From Lithodes maja (lineage: Eukaryota > Arthropoda > Malacostraca > Decapoda > Lithodidae), in NCBI GenBank assembly GCA_037953745.1, contig JBAKBP010007167.1, forward strand, positions 1 through 64,000: a DNA stretch of 64,000 nt, in the 5' to 3' direction. Made by a program: the position numbers and the translations under genes. Each line of letters starts with the position of its first letter. Position 1 is the stretch's first letter. The notes beneath the pieces are model-generated. The model was given only the letters and a program-made list of their open reading frames with translations, was not told the origin of the DNA and made no database searches. Positions 29,659-41,439 of the stretch are shown piece after piece.

Positions 29659-32600
29659 CCCGGTCCCCCAAAATTACCCAGCTTTTACATCCAAACTTTT
29701 TCCCTTTTTTTACCAGAAAGTGTTCAGATGAGGCCGGTCGTAGACCTGTCTTATCTGAACCTCCATATTCACAACGTGTCCTTCGTCTGAATGTGTGGAA
29801 TTGTGTTCGAGAAAAAGAAGACTTGTATGCAAAGATGAGAAAAGGGTGGTGGGTGAGGGTGGCACTAGAATTCTTGAGGATGAGACCCTGTGATTGATTT
29901 ATGTTTGTCCGTAGAAAAGATGACCCTCTCACGACCATAGGATGCAGAGGTTGCCAATATTACTCTCACTGTTATAATTACCTAATCACCTAAACGAGAC
30001 ACTACATTATTTTCATTAGTCTAGAATCTTTAGAACTTTGCTTTATCGATTAAAGTGTTACAAAATGTGTGTATACACAATACTATAGTTCATGATTGAG
30101 TAACATCTTTGTAATACGTCCAGTTAGGAGGTGAGAGGGTTAAGCTGAGTCAGTATGTTGGATGTGGATGCCCCCGTCTGAATTTGTGGAATTGTATGCA
30201 AAGATGAGAAAACGGTGGTGGAAAGATGACCCTCTCACGACCATAGGATGCAGAGGTTGCCAATATTACTCTCACTGTTATAATTACCTAATCACCTAAA
30301 CGAGACACTACATTATTTTTATTAGTCTAGAATCTTCAGAACTTTGCTTTATAGATTTCGATCACACACACGATCACACACACAAACAACCATACACACA
30401 CACAAACAACCATACACACACACAAAAACCATACACACATGATCACACACACAAACAAACATACATAAAGTGTTCAAAATGTGTGTATACACAATACTAT
30501 AGTTCATGATTGCGTAACATGTTTGTAATCCATCCAGTCAGGAGGTGAGGGGGTTAAGCTAAATCGGTATGTTGAATGTGGATGCCCCCTGAGGAACATG
30601 GAGGTCTGAATTTGTGGAATTGTATTCGAGAAAAAGGAGACTTGTATGCAAAGATGAGAAAAGGGTGGCCAAAAATATGAGGAATACAAGAACATGGAGG
30701 TCTGAATTTGTGGAATTGTGTTCGAGAAAAAGAAGACTTGTATGCAAAGATGAGAAAAGGGTGGTGGGTGAGGGTGGCACTAGAATTCTTGAGGATGAGA
30801 CCCTGTGATTGATTTATGTTTGTCCGCAGAAAAGATGACCCTCTCACGACCATAGGATGCAGAGGTTGCCAATATTACTCTCACTGTTATAATTACCTAA
30901 TCACCTAAACGAGACACTACATTATTTTCATTAGTCTAGAATCTTTAGAACTTTGCTTTATAGATTAAAGTGTTACAAAATGTGTGTATACACAATACTA
31001 TAGTTCATGATTGAGTAACATCTTTGTAATACGTCCAGTTAGGAGGTGAGAGGGTTAAGCTGAGTCAGTATGTTGGATGTGGATGCCCCCGTCTGAATTT
31101 GTGGAATTGTATGCAAAGATGAGAAAACGGTGGTGGAAAGATGACCCTCTCACGACCATAGGATGCAGAGGTTGCCAATATTACTCTCACTGTTATAATT
31201 ACCTAATCACCTAAACGAGACACTACATTATTTTTATTAGTCTAGAATCTTCAGAACTTTGCTTTATAGATTTCGATCACACACACGATCACACACACAA
31301 ACAACCATACACACACGATCACACACACAAACAAACATACATAAAGTGTTCAAAATGTGTGTATACACAATACTATAGTTCACGATTGCGTAACATGTTT
31401 GTAATCCATCCAGTTAGGAGGTGAGGGGGTTAAGCTAAATCGGTATGTTGAATGTGGATGCCCCCTGAGGAACATGGAGGTCTGAATTTGTGGAATTGTA
31501 TTCGAGAAAAAGGAGACTTGTATGCAAAGATGAGAAAAGGGTGGTGAGTGAGGGTGGCCAAAAATATGAGGAATACAAGAACATGGAGGTCTGAATTTGT
31601 GGAATTGTGTTCGAGAAAAAGAAGACTTGTATGCAAAGATGAGAAAACGGTGGTGGGTGAGGGTGGCACTAGAATTCTTGAGGATGAGACCCTGTGATTG
31701 ATTTATGTTTGTCCGTAGAAAAGATGACCCTCTCACGACCATAGGATGCAGAGGTTGCCAATATTACTCTCACTGTTATAATTACCTAATCACCTAAACG
31801 AGACACTACATTATTTTTCATTAGTCTAGAATCTTTAGAACTTTGCTTTATAGATTAAAGTGTTACAAAATGTGTGTATACACAATACTATAGTTCATGA
31901 TTGCGTAACATGTTTGTAATACGTCCAGTCAGGAGGTGAGGGGGTTAAGCTGAGTCAGTATGTTGGATGTGGATGCCCCCGTCTGAATTTGTGGAATTGT
32001 ATGCAAAGATGAGAAAACGGTGGTGGAAAGATGACCCTCTCACGACCATAGGATGCAGAGGTTGCCAATATTACTCTCACTGTTATAATTACCTAATCAC
32101 CTAAACGAGACACTACATTATTTTTATTAGTCTAGAATCTTCAGAACTTTGCTTTATAGATTAAAGTGTTCAAAATGTGTGTATACACAATACTATAGTT
32201 CACGATTGCGTAACATGTTTGTAATCCGTCCAGTCAGGAGGTGAGGGGGTTAAGCTAAATCGGTATGTTGAATGTGGATGCCCCCTGAGGAACATGGAGG
32301 TCTGAATTTGTGGAATTGTATTCGAGAAAAAGGAGACTTGTATGCAAAGATGAGAAAAGGGTGGTGGGTGAGGGTGGCCAAAAATATGAGGAATACAGGA
32401 ACATGGAGGTCTGAATTTGTGGAATTGTGTTCGAGGAAAAGAAGACTTGTATGCAAAGATGAGAAAACGGTGGTGGGTGAGGGTGGCACTAGAATTCTTG
32501 AGGATGAGACCCTGTGATTGATTTATGTTTGTCCGTAGAAAAGATGACCCTCTCATGACCATAGGATGCAGAGGTTGCCAATATTACTCTCACTGTTATA

Positions 32601-34604
32601 ATTACCTAATCACCTAAACGAGACACTACATTATTTTCATTAGTCTAGAATCTTTAGAACTTTGCTTTATAGATTAAAGTGTTACAAAATGTGTGTATAC
32701 ACAATACTATAGTTCATGATTGCGTAACATCTTTGTAATACGTCCAGTTAGGAGGTGAGAGGGTTAAGCTGAGTCAGTATGTTGGATGTGGATGCCCCCG
32801 TCTGAATTTGTGGAATTGTATGCAAAGATGAGAAAACGGTGGTGGAAAGATAACCCTCTCACGATCATAGGATGCAGAGGTTGCCAATATTACTCTCACT
32901 GTTATAATTACCGAATCACCTAAACGAGACACTACATTATTTGCATTAGTCTAGAATCTTCAGAACTTAGCTTTATAGATTAAAGTGTTCAAAATGTGTG
33001 TATACACAATACTATAGTTCACGATTGCGTAACATCTTTGTAATCCGTCCAGTAAGGAGGTGAGGGGGTTAAGCTGAGTCGGTATGTTGGATGTGGATGC
33101 CCCCTGAGGAACATGGAGGTCTGAATTTGTGGAATTGTATTCGAGAAAAAGGAGACTTGTATGCAAAGATGAGAAAAGGGTGGTGAGTGAGGGTGGCCAA
33201 AAATATGAGGAATACAAGAACATGGAGGTCTGAATTTGTGGAATTGTGTTCGAGAAAAAGAAGACTTGTATGCAAAGATGAGAAAAGGGTGGTGGGTGAG
33301 GGTGGCACTAGAATTCTTGAGGATGAGACCCTGTGATTGATTTATGTTTGTCCGTAGAAAAGATGACCCTCTCACGACCATAGGATGCAGAGGTTGCCAA
33401 TATTACTCTCACTGTTATAATTACCTAATCACCTAAACGAGACACTACATTATTTTTATTAGTCTAGAATCTTCAGAACTTTGCTTTATAGATTTCGATC
33501 ACACACACGATCACACACACAAACAACCATACACACACGATCACACACACAAACAAACATACATAAAGTGTTCAAAATGTGTGTATACACAATACTATAG
33601 TTCACGATTGCGTAACATGTTTGTAATCCATCCAGTTAGGAGGTGAGGGGGTTAAGCTAAATCGGTATGTTGAATGTGGATGCCCCCTGAGGAACATGGA
33701 GGTCTGAATTTGTGGAATTGTATTCGAGAAAAAGGAGACTTGTATGCAAAGATGAGAAAAGGGTGGTGAGTGAGGGTGGCCAAAAATATGAGGAATACAA
33801 GAACATGGAGGTCTGAATTTGTGGAATTGTGTTCGAGAAAAAGAAGACTTGTATGCAAAGATGAGAAAAGGGTGGTGGGTGAGGGTGGCACTAGAATATG
33901 AGGAATACAGGAACATGGAGGTCTGAATTTGTGGAATTGTGTTCGAGAAAAAGAAGACTTGTATGCAAAGATGAGAAAACGGTGGTGGGTGAGGGTGGCA
34001 CTAGAATTCTTGAGGATGAGACCCTGTGATTGATTTATGTTTGTCCGTAGAAAAGATGACCCTCTCACGACCATAGGATGCAGAGGTTGCCAATATTACT
34101 CTCACTGTTATAATTACCTAATCACCTAAACGAGACACTACATTATTTTCATTAGTCTAGAATCTTTAGAACTTTGCTTTATAGATTAAAATGTTACAAA
34201 ATGTGTGTATACACAATACTATAGTTCATGATTGCGTAACATCTTTGTAATACGTCCAGTTAGGAGGTGAGAGGGTTAAGCTGAGTCAGTATGTTGGATG
34301 TGGATGCCCCCGTCTGAATTTGTGGAATTGTATGCAAAGATGAGAAAACGGTGGTGGAAAGATAACCCTCTCACGACCATAGGATGCAGAGGTTGCCAAT
34401 ATTACTCTCACTGTTATAATTACCGAATCACCTAAACGAGACACTACATTATTTTCATTAGTCTAGAATCTTCAGAACTTTGCTTTATAGATTAAAGTGT
34501 TCAAAATGTGTGTATACACAATACTATAGTTCACGATTGCGTAACATCTTTGTAATCCGTCCAGTCAGGAGGTGAGGGGGTTAAGCTGAGTCGGTATGTT
34601 GGAT

Positions 34605-34735
34605 GGTCGCCCACTTTATATTCATATTCTTTAAGGTTCTCATTTGTGCCATATCTTAAGAGTTCAAAATTTCTGCTGTTGAATTTCATGTTGTTTTCTT
34701 CTGCCCAGCTATAAATTTTCTCCAAAAGATGTTAC
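34605..34735 (-). pseudogene. LINE reverse transcriptase scrap in satellite
   Basis: The minus strand encodes EKIYSWAEENNMKFNSRNFE, a segment found just after the FADD box in Jockey/CR1-type LINE reverse transcriptases. It joins satellite at both ends. It is the same insertion as at 35336-35520 but lacks the FADD part. Confidence 0.75.
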
Positions 34736-35335
34736 TGAGTGAGGGTGGCACTAGAATTCTTGAGGATGAGACCCTGTGATTGATTTATGTTTGTCCGTAG
34801 AAAAGATGACCCTCTCACGACCATAGGATGCCAATATTACTCTCACTGTTATAATTACCTAATCACCTAAACGAGACACTATATTATTTTCATTAGTCTA
34901 GAATCTTTAGAACTTTGCTTTATAGATTAAAGTGTTACAAAATGTGTGTATACACAATACTATAGTTCATGATTGAGTAACATCTTTTTAATACGTCCAG
35001 TTAGGAGGTGAGAGGGTTAAGCTGAGTTGGTATGTTGGATGTGGATGCCCCCGTCTGAATTTGTGGAATTGTATGCAAAGATGAGAAAACGGTGGTGGAA
35101 AGATGACCCTCTCACGACCATAGGATGCAGAGGTTGCCAATATTACTCTCACTGTTATAATTACCGAATCACCTAAACGAGACACTATATTATTTTCATT
35201 AGTCTAGAATCTTCCGAACTTTGCTTTATAGATTAAAGTGTTCAAAAATGTGTGTATACACAATACTATTGCGTAACATCTTTGTAATCCGTCCAGTCAG
35301 GAGGTGAGGGGGTTAAGCTGAAACGGTATGTTGGA

Positions 35336-35520
35336 TGATCGCCCACTTTATATTCTCATGTGTGCCATATCTTAAGAGTTCAAATTTTCTGCTGTTGAAT
35401 TTCATGTTGTTTTCTTCTGCCCAGCTATAAATTTTCTCCAGGTCCTTCTGTAGGTTTTCTGCATCATCCTTGGTGTTTATGGAATGGCTTATTCTGGTGT
35501 CGTCAGCAAAAGATGTTACT
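35336..35520 (-). pseudogene. LINE reverse transcriptase fragment with FADD box
   Basis: The minus strand encodes SFADDTRISHSINTKDD and then the same segment as 34605-34735. FADD is the RT catalytic box. About 60 codons remain, embedded in the satellite. The copy at 34605 is an internally shortened duplicate, showing that the fragment spread with the satellite units. Confidence 0.8.
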
Positions 35521-36570
35521 GAGTGAGGGTGGCACTAGAATTCTTAAGGATGAGACCCTGTGATTGATTTATGTTTGTCCGTAGAAAAGATGACCCTCTC
35601 ACGACCATAGGATGCAGAGGTTGCCAATATTACTCTCACTGTTATAATTACCTAATCACCTAAACGAGACACTACATTATTTTCATTAGTCTAGAATCTT
35701 TAGAACTTTGCTTTATAGATTAAAGTGTTAAAAATGTGTGTATACACAATACTATAGTTCACGATTGCGTAACATCTTTGTAATCCGTCCAGTCAGGAGG
35801 TGAGGGGGTTAAGCTGAGTTGGTATGTTGGATGTGGATGCCCCCTGAGGAACATGGAGGTCTGAATTTGTATTCGAGAAAAAGGAGACTTGTATGCAAAG
35901 ATGAGAAAACGGTGGTGAGTGAGGGTGGCCAAAAATATGGGGTATACAAGAACATGGAGGTCACTGTTATAATTACTGAATCACCTAAACGAGACACTAC
36001 ATTATTTTCATTAGTCTAGAATCTTCAGAACTTTGCTTTATAGATTAAAGTGTTAAAAATGTGTGTATACACAATACTATAGTTCACGATTGCGTAACAT
36101 CTTTGTAATACGTCCAGTCAGGAGGTGAGGGGGTTAAGCTGAGTCGGTATGTTGGATGTGGATCCCCCCTGAGGTCTGAATTTGTGGAATTGTATTCGAG
36201 AAAAGAAGACTTGTATGCAAAGATGAGAAAACGGTGGTGAGTGAGGGTGGCCAAAAATACGAGGAATAAAGAAGACTTGTATGCAAAGATGAGAAAACGG
36301 TGGTGAGTGAGGGTGGCACTAGAATTCTTGGGGATGAGACCCTGTGATTGATTTATGTTTGTCTGTGGAAAAGATGACCCTCTCACGACCATAGGATGCA
36401 GAGGTTGCCAATATTACTCTCACTGTTATAATTACCGAATCGCCTAAACGAGACACTACATTATTTTCATTAGTCTAGAATCTTCAGAACTTTGCTTTAT
36501 AGATTAAAGTGTTCAAAATGTGTGTATATACAATACTATAGTTCATGATTGCGTAAAATGTATACAAAAT

Positions 36571-38715
36571 ATAATATAATTATCTTATCTTTATCTTATA
36601 TATTGCCGGATTTTAATATAATAATATGAATATAATAATGATGCCCCCCTGACCTATTCCCTGTGAGCGGGACAACCTGAAGCCAGTGACCAGTTGCCGA
36701 CCAAGGCTAATGATTTTAAAACTGGAATTTGTTTTTTATGGCGAGACGGCTGTTGTATTTTTCCCATACCTTAGTTTATGAATATATATATATAAGTTTA
36801 ATTTTTGTGTGATGAGAAAACGTCACTGGTATACCAGGACTTTATTGAATGAAATTATCTAGTTGGTTCCTGTGGAAGCTATGGCTGATGCAGTAGATCC
36901 TCTACTATGCCTGTGTATCCAGTACTTGCACTGCTGCGGTCGTTCACGGTGTTGGTGGCGGTAGCAGACGCAACATTTTTACTGTTATGTATTTTTTGTT
37001 TTATAATCAATCTTCAAATCTTGTCTTTCCCATGCTTTATTATTCAAACTCCCTTATTGATTCGGAATCGACTACATACTGGGACAGTGCGTTCCACTCT
37101 CTCGCAAAATGAGTTCTTTAAGCCTATTTCTTTCATTGTAAAATTTTCTTTCAGAGTGCCTGCATCACACAACATCCTCATTCCTGACACTATCTTAACA
37201 CTGCACGACCATAGTGCGCATAGATTGCCAAATTAGCAAAAATAAATTGAGTTCTCTCACTCTTATAATTACCTCTCTAAAATTAGTTTTGTGCTCACAT
37301 CTAACTCATAGACAACTTCAGAGGTTAAAGTAACTCATTTAAAGGTTTCAAGTATTTCCCAGTGCAATATTTTTTGTATTATCCTTCATAGAGCTCTCTT
37401 CTTCACCCCCTCCTTTGTGTGTCTTACTTCCTGTAGGGCTATATAATAAAGGGTTTTTCCTCTTCAACCTGCAACCTAATATCAGTTCTCTTTTTCTTGT
37501 CCCTGGGTAAACATATCCGACCATTGGGCGCAGAGATTGCCAAATTAGCGAAAATAAATGTTGAGTTATCTCACTCTTATAATTACCTCACATCTAACGC
37601 ACACATCTAACGCAAAGACAACTTTATTCAGAGGTTAAAGTAACTAATTTAAAGGTTTCAAGTATTTTCCCGCACCTTTTCTTCTTCACTCCTCCTCACC
37701 CAAATTTTCATCAATCATGACCTTCATATCCCTAATTTTTCTCACTCCATTATCATTCTCTGTGGATCCTCTGGAAAAAGGCAAAACTATGCCTGTGTAT
37801 CCAGTACTTGACCCCATCCGCCACAACTCTCATAAACCACTTCCTCACTCCTCCTCACCCAACTTTCCATTATTTTCATCAATCATGACCTTCATATCCC
37901 TCATTTTTCTCACTCCATTATAATTTATATGAGTCTCTATACACCCCTATCCCACTCATAACACTCTCCTGACCCCTACAACTACTCTCAAAACTTGTTT
38001 TGGTTATATTCCTTAACACTTAATTACTCTTATTGCGAGCCCCATATGCACTCGATATTCCATGAATTAATTGCCCATATAATGGAGCTTCAAAACTTGT
38101 GTCCACCAACCCATCCACCGACTTGAGTTTGTGAGAGATAGTTGGTGGGACCCTGTGGAAGTTAATGGAGATGCCTGTTACTTATCCATGTATCTTCGCC
38201 GTCTTGAGTTTGTTCTTCGCCTTTCCTAAACAAATGTATTCTTATATATCTCTATCCCTAAGTTTTGTGAATAGCCGGAGGGTGGTCATACACAGCCAGT
38301 TTAGTGGAGTGACCAGTTGCCGACCAAGGCTAATGATTTTTAAACTGGAATTTGTTTTTATGGCGACGGCTGTTACCTATCCATGTGTGTATTTTCGCCG
38401 CACCTAAGTTTATGAATTTATATATATATACAAATTTAATTTGTGTTTTATTTACATCCAAATATATGTTTAAAATGGGATTCAGAGGCTAGCTAAGACA
38501 TAAAATGTATGAAGACACGCAATTGGGTTTAAATACTTGATGAATAAAAATGGACTCTGGAACACGTCAGACAGGGTTACCCTGGTCAATTCAATCTTAA
38601 CTAGCCTAGTTTTTAGGGTGATTTTAGCTCTATTATATGTCTTATCTTGAATTTGAAATAATGAAGGATTCCTCTAATAAATAAGTTAACTTTATAATAA
38701 TAATAATAATAGTTC
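36571..38715. other. Gene-free host sequence with diverged repeats
   Basis: No gene seen. Two relatives of the satellite core (GACCAT...TTGCCAAATTAGC and TTATAATTACCTC) lie at about 37206-37360 and 37518-37670. A repeated TTCATCAATCATGACCTTCAT segment occurs at about 37708 and 37876. GTGGGACCCTGTGGAAG at about 38150 belongs to a host repeat seen again in the arrays beyond 42 kb. A (TAA)n tract precedes 38711. Confidence 0.6.
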
Positions 38716-38800
38716 TTAACCCTTCGACCCCGGGTGGTACACGTGTGTACCATTTGTTTTTGGCCCGAGGAACCCGGGTGGTACAACACTGTACCATTGC
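38716..38800 (+). repeat. piggyBac-type 5' terminus (TTAA + TIR)
   Basis: TTAA at 38716-38719 is followed by CCCTTCGACCCCGGGTGG and two imperfect copies of CCCGGGTGGTACA...TGTACCATT (at about 38731 and 38772). This is the layout of piggyBac ends. I could not find a matching 3' end, so the element looks truncated. Confidence 0.6.
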
Positions 38801-38920
38801 TTGCGTGTGTGCTTTCGAATGGCGCGCGTAAAAATTTCGCTCCGTGGTCACCAGGCATCGCTAGGCGACGCCACCAGACAGCATGTACGCCACCAAAACA
38901 GTCTCTACCCTGCCGCCAAC

Positions 38921-40300
38921 ATGGATACTAGCCCAAAAAGATATTCCCTTGTGTCCGATTCTACGCTCCCTTCGACGCCTGCCCATGTTCGTCGCGCCCT
39001 AACGCAAAGGCACGTACAAGATGCGTTGACTCCCGGAGGTATTGAGATAGCTTTGAGGAGTTATGAACGTGGTGAAGGCAAAAATAGTGTTGATGAGTTG
39101 GGTAGTGATAGCTCCGAGTCTTATGAGTCTCACTATAGTGAAGATTTTGACGATCTAGACGAAATCCATGAAAGATACGCGTTTTTTAGGGGATTTGACC
39201 ATGACGATGAAAGTGATGATAGTGAGGCTGAGCGGGAGGCTGAGGTTGACCCGCCATTGTCTTCCTTATCTACCCACGCCACCCAAGTTGCCCCAGGCTC
39301 CCGCCATTCTTCCCCACCACCACCAGCACTCCCTAGGGTTGAGGACCCCCCACTTTCGGCCTATTTACCCACTATTTCCCCCGAGAGGAGACATACTACT
39401 AGAGAAAAGGGAAAAGGGATGAAATATGTTAAAAAGGGAGCTACAAGTAGGCGCTCTTTGGTCGAGGCTCCCGCGGCTTCCACCCCTGCCGCTCCCAGCC
39501 ATACGCCCCCGCAAGTTTCCCCAGGGTCCACCCCACCTCTCCAGCCTACAACAGAGGTTCCTGATGATGTGTTCGACCTCGCATCCCTAGCTGCACCTAC
39601 AGACACTGAACCAGTGCTGTCTATGACTCGTCGTAGGCCAAGGAGCCCCGAACCTCTGCATGAAGATGACAGAGCCTTACCTGCCACTCCTTCCCCACCT
39701 CGCCGACCTACACGCCGCCCACGCAGCCCACGCATCATTCGTTCCCCGCGAGATTATGAGGGGGGCTCTGAAGATGAAGGGCACCTCACAGATGACTCTG
39801 GCCATGATTACCTGGGTCCACCGTCAGGGCAAGATGACGGCTCTGACGACAACGACGATGACGACGACTTTATGGACATCGACGACCCTCAACCCAGACG
39901 CTTTGCCCAGGGCCGTCGTGCTCCTGGCCGCCCTGGCCGCCGGGCTGGCCTCCGGGCTGGGCCTGGGCGCCGTCGCGCTCCTGGCCGCCCTAGGGGGCGC
40001 GCCGCCAAAGTTCGTGGGCGTGCTGCCCCCGCTCTAGCTCCACAGAGGGCAGTGGCACAACCTGGGCGCCCCGTTCAGGACCACATGCAGTGTGCACAGT
40101 ATCTAAATGTGCACAAGCTCGGTTACCTGCCTCTGGAACGAGATGGAGTCACCATTAGCAGAAGGCGGTGCCATGTCTGCTGGAACAGCCAGGTGAGGCC
40201 GAGGAAGCACAAAAAGACCACCATGCAGTGTGTGGAGTGCCAGGTGTCACTATGTACTATACCGTGCTTTGATGAATACCACAGCAAGCAGGAGTACTAA
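38921..40300 (+). CDS. piggyBac-derived protein lacking the DDE core
   Basis: 459 aa from the ATG at 38921 in good context (AACATGG); the frame opens further upstream but without better starts. Residues about 50-130 are Ser/Asp/Glu-rich like piggyBac N-termini. The middle is Pro/Ser-rich with a poly-Asp patch and an Arg/Gly/Pro-rich block (GRRAPGRPGRRAGLR). The last 60 residues are a cysteine-rich domain, CHVCW...CVECQVSLC...CFDEYH, the zinc-binding domain that piggyBac transposases use to bind their ends. The catalytic core with its three Asp residues is absent, and no stop or frameshift marks where it was. It could be an internally deleted element or a DNA-binding derivative. It lies 200 bp from a TTAA/TIR. 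Confidence 0.75.
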   Translation: MDTSPKRYSLVSDSTLPSTPAHVRRALTQRHVQDALTPGGIEIALRSYERGEGKNSVDELGSDSSESYESHYSEDFDDLDEIHERYAFFRGFDHDDESDDSEAEREAEVDPPLSSLSTHATQVAPGSRHSSPPPPALPRVEDPPLSAYLPTISPERRHTTREKGKGMKYVKKGATSRRSLVEAPAASTPAAPSHTPPQVSPGSTPPLQPTTEVPDDVFDLASLAAPTDTEPVLSMTRRRPRSPEPLHEDDRALPATPSPPRRPTRRPRSPRIIRSPRDYEGGSEDEGHLTDDSGHDYLGPPSGQDDGSDDNDDDDDFMDIDDPQPRRFAQGRRAPGRPGRRAGLRAGPGRRRAPGRPRGRAAKVRGRAAPALAPQRAVAQPGRPVQDHMQCAQYLNVHKLGYLPLERDGVTISRRRCHVCWNSQVRPRKHKKTTMQCVECQVSLCTIPCFDEYHSKQEY

Positions 40301-41160
40301 CTAATAATCATAGTGAAAGTACCAAAGACTGACAATATGTATGTATATAGGCAACAAGTGGAAATAAAACAATGTACAGGTGTATTGTGATAAAAAAGTC
40401 ATGTATTATGAAAACATATATAAATAAGTGAAAAAAGACACAATAAATTGTATATAAAACGTTTACAAAGCATATAACTAAGTGAAAGTGACACATGACA
40501 TAATATTAGATGGCCAAAGTATAATAAACACCTGTGATAACGAAAAATCAGTGCCTAATATAACAATAACCTACCTCAATTACTAATAAAATGTACCGTA
40601 TCAAGTGAAAATGAGCATTATCAGTGAAAGTGACACTCTCTCAAGCATATTTACCAAAGTGAAAGTGACACACGAACTAATATTAGATGGCCAAAGTATA
40701 ATAACACCTGTGATAACGAATAATCAGTGCCTAATATAACAATAACCTACCTCAATTACTCATAAAAACTACGGTATCGAGTGAAAATGTGAAATATTAG
40801 TGAAAATGATAGCCTAATACACATATTTTATATAATTTGACTCCAAATAACTATAATAACATCACTATCAATACATAAAATCGCCTCCGGGAGGTAAAAA
40901 GTTTGGCGCGACGAGCCGCGGCCTGGGCCAAGGCGACGCATCCGAACGCGGGATGATTTTCACGCATAAAAATCACTCCACTTCCCGCGCTCACCATTAT
41001 GCAATCACTTGGGCTAGAGACCTCTACTCAACGGCATTCTACACATGAAGGTTTGTGCTACATTTTTCTGTTTTTTTTATAACTTTGTGTAATGTATTTC
41101 AGGAGTAACATGTGAATCAACAGGGACCAAAATTCCCGAAAACCCCCGGACACAAAGTAC
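40301..41160. repeat. Gene-free AT-rich region with ~177-bp duplication
   Basis: No gene. Segments at about 40490-40625 and 40667-40805 are near-identical direct copies offset by about 177 bp, sharing ATTAGATGGCCAAAGTATAA and CAATAACCTACCTCAATTAC. AGTGAAAGTGACA is repeated through the region. It may be the 3' part of the piggyBac-derived element above. Confidence 0.6.
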
Positions 41161-41410
41161 AGTCACGATATTCCCTAGCCGGGGTTGGAGGGTAGCTAGT
41201 GCATGCTAAGCTAGCTAAGGATAGCTCAATAAGGCCGATTAGGCGTATTTCCATTGGGGTCCTGTACTACTACCCCATCCCTTTGCTAATGAGGGATGGT
41301 AACGACTCAGTGCTTGTGAAAAATCTTTAATGCGCCGAGCGTGGGCGCGAACCCGGGCCTTCTGGGTGGAAGTCCGAGACGTTAGTCACTACACCAAGCG
41401 AGCCGCTTGG
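41160..41410 (-). mobile_element. tRNA-derived SINE-like element
   Basis: On the minus strand 41332-41404 reads as a tRNA-like head: TGGTGTAGTGACTA (A box), a loop with ACTTCCA whose central triplet TTC would be a Glu anticodon, and GGTTCGCGCC (B box). Acceptor-stem pairing is poor, so it is not a working tRNA gene. Downstream body sequence extends to about 41160. Such tRNA-headed elements are SINEs. Confidence 0.5.
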
Positions 41411-41439
41411 CCGCTATCTATGCCAGATAATTGATGGAA

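Larger units (their letters stand above)
29660..36570. repeat. Higher-order satellite array
   Basis: Fifteen copies of a unit marked by TGACCCTCTCACGACCATAG start at about 29921, 30227, 30836, 31142, 31724, 32032, 32544, 32851, 33363, 34057, 34363, 34806, 35103, 35589 and 36375. Intervals alternate between about 306 bp and 443-786 bp, so the true period is a dimer. The long monomer contains 1-3 copies of a ~108-bp subrepeat (AACATGGAGGTCTGAATTTG) and sometimes a CA-rich tract. Open frames inside it on both strands repeat with the satellite and are not genes. Diverged relatives occur at 37206, 37525 and 52516. Confidence 0.9.

Noticed and set aside
29639..36392. Recurrent ~60-140 codon minus-strand frames beginning MVVRGSSF or MPPSPTT in the satellite
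   Set aside because: They repeat with the satellite units, start and end with unit boundaries, and show no protein-like constraint or promoter.
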